Source: an uncultured Clostridium sp.
Lineage (GTDB): Bacteria; Bacillota; Clostridia; Lachnospirales; Lachnospiraceae
Length of the DNA: 64,000 nucleotides
Reading direction: 5' to 3'
Assembly: GCA_937885015.1 (NCBI GenBank)
Contig: CALAAS010000053.1
Location: 8,600 to 72,599, forward strand
The notes beneath the pieces were generated by a model, which saw nothing but the letters and a program-made list of their open reading frames with translations, did not search any database and was not told the DNA's origin. Each line of letters starts with the position of its first letter. Positions within the stretch are counted from its first letter, which is position 1. A program made the translations under genes and the position numbers. Of the stretch, positions 46,923 to 55,087 are shown piece after piece.

Positions 46923-47719
46923 CATTCCACATACCAAATTTCCTGGGCTCCGTTTTCTCTGGAGTGCCAGCAGGCCCCCTCCAGGGGGCCATTTTTTGTA
47001 TTATCCAGAAAATACCAGTCTCCCGGTTCATCTGCCCCCACCACACTACTGCCATTCCACTTCTGCCAGCCTGTTTTCATATAGCCATCCCCTCCGAACA
47101 GATACCAGTGATTATGAATCAGAAGCCAGCGGCTGACTGCATACACGCCTTCCCGCTCCATATACCGGTATCTCCCATTTTCATCCCGAATCCAGCCTGG
47201 CTCCGGATCCGGCTCCTGTATTTCGGATTTAAAATCCTGCCAGGTATGGTTCGTGTGATTATAGACAAATGGGTTCGGACATATTTTCCCCGTCACATCA
47301 TAATGGCGCAGTACCCGCTCTGGGGGAATACTGTAACGCTTCATCAACTGACGGGTCAATGCCTGAGCGGACTGGACCGTAGCATCCTCAAAATACCAGT
47401 CCCGGCTCTCTGCTGCCTGGCTTCCCCGATTCCGGACACACAGCTCGATTCCGATGCTGTTGGAATTGCGGCAGTCCGGATGTCGATAGGATTTGGCCCC
47501 GCAATGCCAGGCAATGTTCTTATCCTCCACCGACTGCCAGATTTCTCCTTCAAATCCCACAAAATAATGGGCACTGGCCCCGATATATCGGCTGGCATAA
47601 TACTCACAATTGGCTTTTGCTCTGCCGGTGGCTCCCACATAATGAATCACAAGATATCGAATCCGGCTGCTTTGGCCGTCACTGTAATTGTACGGTGTCA
47701 AAAGTCGGGAAATTTCCAT
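46892..47719 (-). CDS. N-acetylmuramoyl-L-alanine amidase (Amidase_2) with choline-binding-like repeats
   Basis: The 275-residue protein begins at the ATG at 47719 (GGAGG upstream; its first base overlaps the previous stop). The Amidase_2 domain (about 1-165) has LVIHYVGATG, ASAHYFVGFEG, NSIGIELCVRN and a Lys/Cys zinc region HYDVTGKICPNPF, so zinc and catalytic residues are present. The C-terminus (about 185-255) carries HWYLFGGDGYMKTGWQKW and DWYFLD, similar to choline-binding repeats. There is no signal peptide, as in phage endolysins. No other phage gene is evident, so it may be a domesticated lysin. Confidence 0.9.
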   Translation of the reverse strand: MEISRLLTPYNYSDGQSSRIRYLVIHYVGATGRAKANCEYYASRYIGASAHYFVGFEGEIWQSVEDKNIAWHCGAKSYRHPDCRNSNSIGIELCVRNRGSQAAESRDWYFEDATVQSAQALTRQLMKRYSIPPERVLRHYDVTGKICPNPFVYNHTNHTWQDFKSEIQEPDPEPGWIRDENGRYRYMEREGVYAVSRWLLIHNHWYLFGGDGYMKTGWQKWNGSSVVGADEPGDWYFLDNTKNGPLEGACWHSRENGAQEIWYVECQETKWISAA

Positions 47720-47877
47720 CAAATTCCCTCCTTCCGGCCGGCAAATCCCATTGCATTCCGATCAAATTCCTCCCGGAATCGCCGGAGGGCGCCAGCCGTC
47801 ATTTTCCTCACCTTTTCCTCCAGAATTGCAATCTTCTCTTTCGTCAACGTTCTCGTATTCCAGCTTTTTACAACCAT
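47719..47877 (-). CDS. Small 52-residue basic protein coupled to the amidase
   Basis: ATG at 47877 with a strong AAGGAGG site ten nt upstream. The frame begins MVVKSWNTRTLTKEKIAIL and ends FAGRKEGI. Its TGA shares one base with the amidase ATG, so translation is coupled. Amphipathic helical content is likely. I recognise no family. Confidence 0.65.
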   Translation of the reverse strand: MVVKSWNTRTLTKEKIAILEEKVRKMTAGALRRFREEFDRNAMGFAGRKEGI

Positions 47878-47953
47878 AAAAAAATCCCTCCTTCCTAATA
47901 TAAATATGAAAGAGGGATAACCATTGTGAGCCTGGCTCTATAAATGTTGTCTT

Positions 47954-48097
47954 CTACGCAGTCAAAGCTTTATGATATTTTATTTTCCGATAAAATTTCC
48001 ATCCGATAATTCCCGGAAGACTGACTACCAACGCCAGCGTTGTCAAGCCTCCCACAATTCCATACAACGCAAATAACAGAATCGCAATCACGTTCAT
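47954..48097 (-). CDS. Small 47-residue single-span membrane protein
   Basis: ATG at 48097 follows AAGGAGG about 11 nt upstream. The frame reads MNVIAILLFALYGIVGGL, a long hydrophobic stretch to about residue 32, then a basic tail KFYRKIKYHKAL. Holin-like or small regulatory membrane protein are both possible. It sits 76 bp before the 52-residue gene and amidase. Confidence 0.6.
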   Translation of the reverse strand: MNVIAILLFALYGIVGGLTTLALVVSLPGIIGWKFYRKIKYHKALTA

Positions 48098-48312
48098 AAC
48101 CCAATATTCCTCCTTTTTGTTTTTCTGTATTCCTGCATCTCATTTTATACATTCTTGCGCCAAATGGAATCCTTTTGGGCGAACCTTATCGGGACTCTAA
48201 TATATCTTTCGGCGTATTCCTAAAATTCTAAGGATTTCGAAAGATACATTATGTTTCTGAAAAGAATGCTTTTTTGTTTTTCTAATTTTTTTAATTTTTT
48301 TTAATTTTCCTC

Positions 48313-48341
48313 TTGCATTTTTTGTCGCATCATGGTATTAT
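48313..48341 (+). promoter_or_regulatory. Promoter of the tRNA pair
   Basis: TTGCAT, a 17-bp spacer and TATTAT, about 25 bp ahead of tRNA-Pro. Confidence 0.65.
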
Positions 48342-48366
48342 AACGAAGTCGCTGCGATACAGACGT

Positions 48367-48440
48367 CGAGGCGTGGCTCAGTTTGGTAGAGCGCTGCGTT
48401 CGGGACGCAGAGGTCGCGTGTTCGAATCACGTCGCCTCGA
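48367..48440 (+). tRNA. tRNA-Pro (anticodon CGG)
   Basis: The 74-nt cloverleaf has acceptor CGAGGCG/CGCCTCG, anticodon stem CTGCG/CGCAG with loop TTCGGGA and T-loop GTTCGAATC. CCA is not encoded. Confidence 0.96.
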
Positions 48441-48444
48441 TTCC

Positions 48445-48516
48445 GGCCTGTTGGTCAAGCGGTCAAGACGACGCCCTCTCACGGCGTAAACCCGGGTTCG
48501 ATTCCCGGACAGGTCA
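48445..48516 (+). tRNA. tRNA-Glu (anticodon CTC)
   Basis: The 72-nt cloverleaf has acceptor GGCCTGT/ACAGGTC (one G-T pair), anticodon stem CGCC/GGCG with loop CTCTCAC and T-arm CCCGG-GTTCGAT-CCGG. It follows tRNA-Pro by four bases and shares its transcript. Confidence 0.95.
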
Positions 48517-48519
48517 TTT

Positions 48520-48556
48520 AAAACCCTTCTGTGAAATTTCACAGAAGGGTTTTTTA
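48520..48556 (+). terminator. Terminator of the tRNA operon
   Basis: Perfect stem AAAACCCTTCTGTGAAA/TTTCACAGAAGGGTTTT with a T-run. Symmetric A and T flanks mean it can also end the converging minus-strand gene at 48588. Confidence 0.92.
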
Positions 48557-48587
48557 TTGCCAATGCCGATTTATAAAAGCATTCCGA

Positions 48588-50120
48588 TTACCGCAGACCC
48601 ACGTATTTCCAGCTGTCCCCGCCGTCCTCTGAGGAAAAAAGGAGCTGCTCTCCCTCCGGATATCCACTGCTGTCCATTGCCACCGCCATATACCAGGCTC
48701 CGTCTTCTTTCCAGGGCGTCTGCTGATATCCATATGCATCGGCAACCGTCAAAGCCGGGTTGGCACGGCACAATGACTGATATTCCTGCAGATTCTCCAC
48801 TGGCACAGTTTCCATAGGGAGCTCAATCATTCGGATCGTATTTCCTCCATCCTCTGTCCGGTAAAAAGCATTATAATTTCCGGAAGCAAACCCAAGTCCC
48901 AGAAAGCCGTGCTCTTCATCCTCAAAACATAAATCAGTAGCCACGCCTATGCTCCCGTCAAAGGGGTTTTCATGAATCGTATTCCAGCTTTTCCCGCCGT
49001 CTTTCGTTTTTTCCAGCGTATAAAACCGGCTTCCAGCCGCCGCATCCGCCACCCACAGGCGAATCCCCGTTTCCTTCGTGAAAAAATAGGAAACCGATCC
49101 ATTCTCCCGGTTTTGAACGCAGACATTCACTTTTATCCCCTCAATGCGTTCCTGCTCTGCTTCCCTGCGATTCTGCTCCAGTTCCCTGAATACCTGATCC
49201 CAGTCAACGGAGCTGTCTGACTCCTGTGAAAAATCCCCGGCTACCTGTTCTTCCACACCGGACAGGTACCACCGCTTTCCTTTCATAGGTCCATCCATCG
49301 GCTCTGCGCAGAGCGCATACGCAGGTCCTTCTCCCAGTGTCTCATACCCACGATAATCCAAACGGTACCCGGAAGCGCCGGCTTTTTTTCCCTCCAGCCA
49401 TCTTTCCAGCTCCATTCCGTCCGGAATTTCCCACAGAGGCATCAGTTTTTTCAATTCGGAAGCATCTGCTTCAGCCTCGCCGTCCAGCCACACTTTTATT
49501 TCCCCGCTCCGGCTCCGGTCATAATCCGCCAGATAAGTGCGCAGGTTTCCGTCTGCATCCCAGCCATAAAAAAAGGCCTCCGCCGACTCGACCGTGCCAT
49601 CCGCTGCGATCGTTTCTGTGAAATGATTGGCCAGATAAAGCGTATCCGGCAGAGAAAGAGCCTCATTAAGGTCATCAAAAATCCCTGTTATCCCGCTCTC
49701 AAACACACAGTCCGATACAAACGGAACCTCCCGGCTGTTTTTTCTTTCTTCCAGATACCATCCCAGTTTTCCCTGATTTGGCTCTGCACTCTTCAGAATT
49801 CCCATGCCAGACAGGCAGGTTACCCCAACCAGAACAACCGCCTCCAGTCCAAGCGCCAGCCTGGAAAAGATGCCGAAATCCCGCAGCTCTTTTTTCCTGT
49901 AAAACCAGATCGACCAGACTGCCATCCAGCACAGTTCTGCCGCAGCACAGAACAATATTACCGGAAGCCGCCGCCTCACACCTCCATACTGGCACAGTTT
50001 CCACAAATAAAAAGCGCCGGCTCCATATACAGCCAGAGCCACCGGGTTCAAAAGAATCATCCAATAATAAGCTCTTTTCTTTTTCCTATCCTCCAATTTT
50101 CTTAACCCTTCTTTCTTCAT
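48588..50120 (-). CDS. Membrane protein with C-terminal BNR/Asp-box-like repeats
   Basis: From the ATG at 50120 the product is 510 residues; a TTG at 50096 has a better ribosome-binding site (GAAGGG) and an ATG at 50153 is also in frame. Three hydrophobic segments near the N-terminus (AVYGAGAFYLW, LPVILFCAAAELCWMAVW, LGLEAVVLVGVTCL) precede an outer region. The last 170 residues contain KTKDGGKSW, RTEDGG and SSEDGGDSW, the Asp-box loops of sialidase or Ycf48-type propellers. Only a few blades are evident. Function unknown. Confidence 0.68.
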   Translation of the reverse strand: MKKEGLRKLEDRKKKRAYYWMILLNPVALAVYGAGAFYLWKLCQYGGVRRRLPVILFCAAAELCWMAVWSIWFYRKKELRDFGIFSRLALGLEAVVLVGVTCLSGMGILKSAEPNQGKLGWYLEERKNSREVPFVSDCVFESGITGIFDDLNEALSLPDTLYLANHFTETIAADGTVESAEAFFYGWDADGNLRTYLADYDRSRSGEIKVWLDGEAEADASELKKLMPLWEIPDGMELERWLEGKKAGASGYRLDYRGYETLGEGPAYALCAEPMDGPMKGKRWYLSGVEEQVAGDFSQESDSSVDWDQVFRELEQNRREAEQERIEGIKVNVCVQNRENGSVSYFFTKETGIRLWVADAAAGSRFYTLEKTKDGGKSWNTIHENPFDGSIGVATDLCFEDEEHGFLGLGFASGNYNAFYRTEDGGNTIRMIELPMETVPVENLQEYQSLCRANPALTVADAYGYQQTPWKEDGAWYMAVAMDSSGYPEGEQLLFSSEDGGDSWKYVGLR

Positions 50121-50140
50121 ACAATTCAAAAGCATTATAG

Positions 50141-50242
50141 TTATGTAAGCCAATCATCTGTGCGCCAAAATATAGGAATCGCTTATAAAATTCATGTATA
50201 AATCATATAGGAGCGGTCCCTTATTTCCCATAAAAAGCCACT
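50141..50242. repeat. Left copy of a 102-nt diverged direct repeat
   Basis: Aligns without gaps to 50962-51063 at roughly 70-75 percent identity by eye. Shared blocks include CCAAAAT, TAGGAAT, ATGTATAAAT, TAGGAG, CCCTTATTT and CCATAAAAAG. It lies just upstream of the BNR-repeat membrane protein gene. The two copies bracket the decayed toxIN locus. Confidence 0.75.
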
Positions 50243-50252
50243 TCTATGTTGA

Positions 50253-50752
50253 TTACGCTTCATTTTTTCTGATTTTTACCCATTCCCTCATTGCATTTTC
50301 ACAACAAGAAAAATCACAGTATGTACGCCTTACATTTTGTGTTTCTTTTTGATGCTTATAAATTTTTTCTGCTTTTGTCAGTATTTTATCCTTAATGGTT
50401 AAGCAAAAAGCATATTCTTTTTTAAATAAGTCCTGATAGCGTTCATCATCCAACTCATCAAATACAATTCTTTCATAAGCGTTATTTGGAACAGGTATCA
50501 TTTTTTTATATCCAAGACAGACAGCACATGCATTTTTTTATCTTTGGAATACTCTTTATATACATCGCCTGAAATATTGATAGACTGATCTATCACTTAT
50601 TTGCATTCTGTCATATCTATTATTATACCAATAAATGGCTTTACAGCATTCCTATAAGAAACATTATAATATACTTCTGAATTCTTGCTGTTTAAATATT
50701 CCAAATAATCTGCATCAATGGTATAGAAACCAAAGTTTTCAAATTCGGCCAT
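50253..50752 (-). pseudogene. Decayed ToxN/AbiQ-family type III toxin gene
   Basis: An ATG at 50752 with AAGGAG reads MAEFENFGFYTIDADYLEYL and then NAVKPFIGIIIDM, the N-terminus of ToxN/AbiQ/CptN endoribonucleases, and stops at a TAA (50597-50599). The same frame resumes (VIDQSINISGDVYKEYSKDK) to a poly-A run near 50502, where a one-base shift leads into MIPVPNNAYERIVFDEL and the typical toxN C-terminus ending at 50253. The segment with the family's PLTSPK-type motif seems deleted. So a stop, a deletion and a frameshift disable it. The 82-codon downstream part alone could still be translated. Confidence 0.78.
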
Positions 50753-50770
50753 AATTCTCCTTAATCAAAA

Positions 50771-50796
50771 AGTGGAGAAGATTTCTCTCCTCCACT
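50771..50796 (-). terminator. Terminator between the toxI-like repeats and toxN
   Basis: Stem AGTGGAG/CTCCACT with extra pairing inside and a TTTTT run on the minus strand. A terminator here is the standard way type III systems keep more RNA antitoxin than toxin. Confidence 0.82.
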
Positions 50797-50800
50797 AAAC

Positions 50801-50882
50801 TTTAATGTTCCACCTTTGGGATATAGGTAGCGGGACACCTTCTTTAATGCTCCACCTTTGTAATGGGTAGTGGGACACCCTC
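50801..50882 (-). ncRNA. toxI-like antitoxin RNA, tandem repeats of about 41 nt
   Basis: Two repeats (50801-50842, 42 nt; 50843-50882, 40 nt) share TTTAATG, TCCACCTTTG, GGTAG and GGGACACC on the plus-strand reading, and part of a third follows. The order promoter, repeats, terminator, toxN-type gene is that of a type III toxin-antitoxin system, in which ToxN cuts the repeat RNA and is held by it. Confidence 0.75.
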
Positions 50883-50909
50883 TTTAACATTATCCCTTTT
50901 TCTAATTCT

Positions 50910-50938
50910 AATATACATTAGTATATGCGCAAAGTCAA
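50910..50938 (-). promoter_or_regulatory. Promoter of the toxI-like RNA
   Basis: TTGACT, a 17-bp spacer and TATATT on the minus strand, ending about 25 nt before the first full repeat. Confidence 0.78.
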
Positions 50939-50961
50939 TAACTTTTGTCAAAACACCAATA

Positions 50962-51063
50962 TTATGTGAACCGATTATTTACACACCAAAATGTAGGAAT
51001 ATTATATAGGATTAATGTATAAATAGTGTAGGAGTTACCCCTTATTTGCCATAAAAAGTCACT
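50962..51063. repeat. Right copy of the 102-nt diverged direct repeat
   Basis: Same orientation as the copy at 50141-50242, ungapped alignment. It lies between the GGGtGRT gene end and the toxI promoter. It may mark the boundary of the inserted toxIN segment. Confidence 0.75.
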
Positions 51064-51111
51064 CCCAAATACTCTTAATTATTTCTAAAAACCGCTAAAT
51101 ACGGCTGTTTA

Positions 51112-52143
51112 CTAGAATTTGCCTTCTTTTGCTGCTTCCTCGATGGAAACTGCAACTGCAACCGTCATACCAACCATGGGGTTGTTACCTGCACCGATCA
51201 GACCCATCATCTCCACATGGGCCGGAACGGAAGAGGATCCAGCAAACTGTGCATCGGAATGCATGCGGCCCAGAGTATCCGTCATACCGTAGGAAGCCGG
51301 ACCTGCCGCCATGTTATCGGGATGAAGGGTACGGCCAGTACCGCCGCCGGATGCTACGGAGAAGTACTTCTTTCCTGCCTCCAGTCTCTCTTTCTTATAG
51401 GTACCTGCTACCGGATGCTGGAAACGGGTGGGGTTGGTGGAGTTTCCGGTAATGGAAACGTCTACGTTCTCCTTCCACATGATGGCAACACCTTCCGGAA
51501 CACTGTTGGCGCCGTAGCAGTTTACCTTGGCACGAAGGCCTTCGGAATAGGATTTACGGAATACTTCTTTTACCTCGTTGGTATACGGATTGTACTCAGT
51601 CTCTACATAGGTAAAGCCGTTGATTCTCGCAATAATCTGAGCAGCATCTTTTCCAAGACCATTTAAGATAACACGAAGCGGTTTCTGACGAACCTTGTTT
51701 GCCTTCTCAGCAATACCGATCGCGCCCTCTGCTGCCGCAAAGGACTCATGGCCTGCCAGAAACGCAAAGCACTCTGTCTCTTCTTCCAGAAGCATTTTTC
51801 CCAGATTTCCATGGCCAAGACCTACCTTACGGGTATCTGCAACAGAGCCGGGAATACAGAAGGACTGAAGGCCCTCGCCAATGGCTGCTGCCGCGTCAGA
51901 TGCTTTTCTGCAGCCTTTCTTGATTGCAATGGCTGCACCTACGATATATGCCCAGCATGCGTTTTCAAAACAGATGGGCTGGATTTTCTTAATCTGATCG
52001 TAAACATTCAGCCCGGCATCCTTCGTAATCTTCTCTGCTTCTTCGATGGAAGCAATGCCGTAGCTGTTTAATACGGAATTGATCTTGTCAATTCTTCTCT
52101 CATATGATTCAAATAATGCCATAATATGATGTTCCTCCTTCAT
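51112..52143 (-). CDS. GGGtGRT protein
   Basis: This 343-residue protein belongs to the family named for its motif, here ASGGGTGRTLHPDN (about residues 268-281). Other conserved blocks are GNLGKMLLEEETECFAFLAGHESFAAAEGAIG and VDVSITGNSTNPTRFQHPVAGTY. No signal peptide or membrane span. The function is unproven. The family is usually encoded next to an iron-sulfur scaffold-like protein, as here (75 bp upstream), so a role with an iron-sulfur or related metal centre is inferred. Confidence 0.9.
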   Translation of the reverse strand: MKEEHHIMALFESYERRIDKINSVLNSYGIASIEEAEKITKDAGLNVYDQIKKIQPICFENACWAYIVGAAIAIKKGCRKASDAAAAIGEGLQSFCIPGSVADTRKVGLGHGNLGKMLLEEETECFAFLAGHESFAAAEGAIGIAEKANKVRQKPLRVILNGLGKDAAQIIARINGFTYVETEYNPYTNEVKEVFRKSYSEGLRAKVNCYGANSVPEGVAIMWKENVDVSITGNSTNPTRFQHPVAGTYKKERLEAGKKYFSVASGGGTGRTLHPDNMAAGPASYGMTDTLGRMHSDAQFAGSSSVPAHVEMMGLIGAGNNPMVGMTVAVAVSIEEAAKEGKF

Positions 52144-52217
52144 TATGTACCTGAACGTAATCGTGACGTCACACAGAAATCGTCTTTTTCATAACTGCCG
52201 GGTGCGTACCGGTAAAA

Positions 52218-52910
52218 TTATTCCTGTCTCGGGTCGATAATCTTAACCGCATCATCAACACGGCCGTACTGCCCTTTTGACTTCTCGTATGCCGTGTTCG
52301 GATCATCGCCCTTCTTAATAAAGTCGGTCATCTTTCCAAGGTTTACGAACTGATATCCAATGATCTGATTCTCTGCATCCAGAGCGATGCCTGTTACATA
52401 ACCCTCTGCCATCTCCAGATAACGCGGTCCCTTTTTCAGAGTTCCGTACATGGTACCAACCTGAGAGCGAAGTCCCTTTCCTAAATCCTCAAGGCCTGCG
52501 CCGATGGGAAGGCCATCCTCAGAAAATGCACTCTGCGTTCTGCCGTATGCGATCTGAAGGAACAGTTCCCGCATTGCCGTATTGATCGCATCGCAGACAA
52601 GATCTGTATTTAAAGCTTCCAGCACGGTTCTGCCCGGCAAAATCTCGGAAGCCATGGCAGCCGAATGGGTCATACCGGAACATCCAATGGTCTCCACAAG
52701 AGCTTCCTGAATGATACCCTCTTTCACGTTCAGCGTCAGCTTACAGGCACCCTGCTGGGGAGCACACCAGCCAATGCCGTGAGTCAGACCGGAAATATCC
52801 TTAACCTCTTTAGCCTGTACCCATTTTGCTTCCTCCGGGATCGGAGCTGCGCCGTGATTTACACCCTGGGCTACCGGACACATACTTTCTACTTCGTGTG
52901 AATAAATCAT
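52218..52910 (-). CDS. NifU/IscU-like iron-sulfur scaffold family protein
   Basis: This 230-residue protein has the IscU-like core (about 45-125): GWCAPQQGACKLTLNVKEG, VETIGCSGMTHSAAMASEIL and ALNTDLVCDAINTAM, with three spaced cysteines for cluster binding. The region after residue 130 is an extension particular to the version that neighbours GGGtGRT proteins. It probably assembles or delivers a cluster. The gene has a GAAAGGAG site and precedes the GGGtGRT gene. Confidence 0.88.
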   Translation of the reverse strand: MIYSHEVESMCPVAQGVNHGAAPIPEEAKWVQAKEVKDISGLTHGIGWCAPQQGACKLTLNVKEGIIQEALVETIGCSGMTHSAAMASEILPGRTVLEALNTDLVCDAINTAMRELFLQIAYGRTQSAFSEDGLPIGAGLEDLGKGLRSQVGTMYGTLKKGPRYLEMAEGYVTGIALDAENQIIGYQFVNLGKMTDFIKKGDDPNTAYEKSKGQYGRVDDAVKIIDPRQE

Positions 52911-53034
52911 TGTATTACTCCTTTCAAAATGAATGTGCTAGTACTTTGTTAATTTTATCACATCATACTTTTCTTATTATCTCACGGATTTTGTAATTCG
53001 TCCATAGATTTTCCTATTTTTCTTGCCGATTTTT

Positions 53035-54420
53035 TCACAATTTTTCGAGGCCGTCCTCTCTTTGAATCTGCCATGGTTCCTTTTTTCTCATAAAATGAAG
53101 ACAGATCAGAAAACTCACAAACAACACGCAGCCTTTGGCCGTACTGGAAACACTCAGCGCCCACCAGACACCATTCAGTCCCAGAAACGAAGAAAACGCC
53201 AACGCCATGGGAATCCGGGCAGACGTAAGAGTAACGCTGACAAAGGATGGATACAGTGTTTTTCCCAACCCGGAAAATGCACCGATGGAGGTCTGTTCCA
53301 CCATCATAAACATCTGGCACAGTCCCACAATCCGCAGGTAATCAGTCCCTGCCGTAAGAACATTTTCCTCTTGTAAAAATACAGAAAACAATGGCCGGGC
53401 CATGAAAAACAGCAAAAATGACGTGGAGAGTCCCCATACGGCTGTGATGGCCACCGCACAGAAATATCCCTTTCTAACCCGGTCCATGCGGCGGGCTCCA
53501 TAATTTTGTCCAAGGAATGCATTGACGGATGCAGCAAAACCATCTCCCACCATCCAGGAAACCGACTCAATCTGACCGCCAACTCTCTGTACTGCCACCG
53601 CCGAATCGCCCCAGGCCGTTACCAGGCGCGTCAGCATCATGGAAATACCAGAATAAATCAGGTTCTGCACCGCTGCCGGAAACCCGATGCGGAAAATTTC
53701 CCGCATACAGATCCCAGGAACTGGTTTCCAGAAACAGAAGGTAGGAAACAGCTGTCTTTCCTTCCGGATCGCCCGGATAAAGAGAATCGTCACCAGACAC
53801 TGGGCCAGCACCGTGGCGATGGCAGCGCCAGGCACCCCAAGGGCAGGCACTGGGCCAGGTCCAAAAATGAGCACCGGATCCAAAATCACGTTGACCGCCA
53901 GTCCTGCCACGTTGGCCATAAAAGGAGTCCGGCTGTCCCCGGCCGCCGTCAGAAGGCCTGTCAAAATAGCATTTAAATAGGAAAAAACAATCAACCCGCA
54001 GGCAATCTGCAGATACGCCTGTGCCTCACGGATGATCTCCGGACTGCTGAGGCCAAAAAAACCGATCAGCTGCCTGGCTCCAAAGAAGGAAACCAACCCG
54101 TACATCAGCGCAAATAAAAGTCCCACCTGCACAGCGCCCCGGGCGTAAAGAGAGGCTTCCTCCGTTTCTCCAGCTCCCAGACAGTGGGCTGCTTTCACCT
54201 GTCCTCCCGTTCTGGCCAGGATAGCGAACCCCTGGGAAAACCAGGTATACATTCCCGCTGACCCGACCGCTGTAACTGCCCCAGCTCCAAGACGGCCAAT
54301 CCAGGCCATATCTGTCAAATTGTACGCCATCTGAACCAGCGATGTCGCCATAATCGGCAGCGCCAGACGCGTCAGCGCCGGCAAAATAGGCTCTTTCAGT
54401 AAATCAACTTTTCTGCTCAT
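53035..54420 (-). CDS. MATE family efflux transporter
   Basis: This 461-residue protein has twelve predicted spans in two similar halves. Typical MATE features are [25 protein letters not shown] at the start, and the second-half [33 protein letters not shown]. These exporters use Na+ or H+ gradients to expel cationic compounds. The ATG overlaps the macrodomain stop by four nt (ATGA), so the pair is translationally coupled. The substrate is unknown. Confidence 0.94.
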   Translation of the reverse strand: MSRKVDLLKEPILPALTRLALPIMATSLVQMAYNLTDMAWIGRLGAGAVTAVGSAGMYTWFSQGFAILARTGGQVKAAHCLGAGETEEASLYARGAVQVGLLFALMYGLVSFFGARQLIGFFGLSSPEIIREAQAYLQIACGLIVFSYLNAILTGLLTAAGDSRTPFMANVAGLAVNVILDPVLIFGPGPVPALGVPGAAIATVLAQCLVTILFIRAIRKERQLFPTFCFWKPVPGICMREIFRIGFPAAVQNLIYSGISMMLTRLVTAWGDSAVAVQRVGGQIESVSWMVGDGFAASVNAFLGQNYGARRMDRVRKGYFCAVAITAVWGLSTSFLLFFMARPLFSVFLQEENVLTAGTDYLRIVGLCQMFMMVEQTSIGAFSGLGKTLYPSFVSVTLTSARIPMALAFSSFLGLNGVWWALSVSSTAKGCVLFVSFLICLHFMRKKEPWQIQREDGLEKL

Positions 54421-54920
54421 AATTCCCTCTCATAGGCCTGCAGTGTTTTTTTATCAAAGAGCACCCAGCATATCCGGTCAAACTGCCCTGGAAAATCTGC
54501 AAGAAAACACTTTACCGTTCTTACCGCCGTATGGGCCGCCTTCTCTACCGGATACCCATATACGCCTGTGGAAATAGAAGGAAAGGCCAAAGTCCGGATC
54601 CCATGTTCTGCCGCTACTTTCAGGGAGTTCCAGTAACAGCGCTCCAGCAGCGCCTCCTCCCCGCACCCCCCGCCGCGCCAGACAGGCCCCGGAGTGTGGA
54701 TCACATAGGAGCAGGGAAGGCGATATCCGCCTGTTATCTTTGCCTCCCCGGTCCGGCAGCCATAAAGCATCCGGCACTCTTCCAGGAGCTCTGGCCCGGC
54801 AGCCCTATGAATCGCTCCATCCACACCACCGCCGCCCAGAAGGCTTGTATTCGCTGCATTCACAATTGCTTCTACATTCGTGATTTTCGTAATATCACCC
54901 AAAATAGCCTCTATGACCAT
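54417..54920 (-). CDS. Macrodomain protein (ADP-ribose / O-acetyl-ADP-ribose hydrolase type)
   Basis: The start is the ATG at 54920 (GGAAGG six nt upstream), giving 167 residues. [32 protein letters not shown] and [12 protein letters not shown] are the ADP-ribose binding loops of MacroD-type enzymes, which remove ADP-ribose from proteins or hydrolyse O-acetyl-ADP-ribose. The family length fits. It is coupled to the MATE gene. It could act on ADP-ribosylation in general, but nothing links it to the DUF3990 gene 30 kb away. Confidence 0.93.
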   Translation of the reverse strand: MVIEAILGDITKITNVEAIVNAANTSLLGGGGVDGAIHRAAGPELLEECRMLYGCRTGEAKITGGYRLPCSYVIHTPGPVWRGGGCGEEALLERCYWNSLKVAAEHGIRTLAFPSISTGVYGYPVEKAAHTAVRTVKCFLADFPGQFDRICWVLFDKKTLQAYEREL

Positions 54921-55087
54921 TTCATTCCTTCCTTTCTGCCAATAGACTTCGTTCCCTCTTCTCCACCTGCGACGGATCGTTTCCACAACAAAAAGCAGCC
55001 GGACAGAAATGTACAAACCTAAAGTTCTGTACACTCCACATCCCGCTGCCTCGTTTCTCTCAGGGCCCCCGAAAATGATGCTCTGTA

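Noticed and set aside
46892..48097. A prophage at the amidase locus
   Set aside because: Only an amidase and two small proteins are present; no integrase, capsid, tail or repressor genes surround them.
50801..50882. CRISPR array
   Set aside because: There are only about two adjacent repeats with no spacers, and they sit between a promoter and terminator ahead of a ToxN-like gene, which is the type III antitoxin layout.
52982..53320. A 112-codon minus-strand frame at the MATE gene end
   Set aside because: It overlaps the MATE coding region in a different frame and ends in a basic low-complexity stretch; no sign of a real gene.
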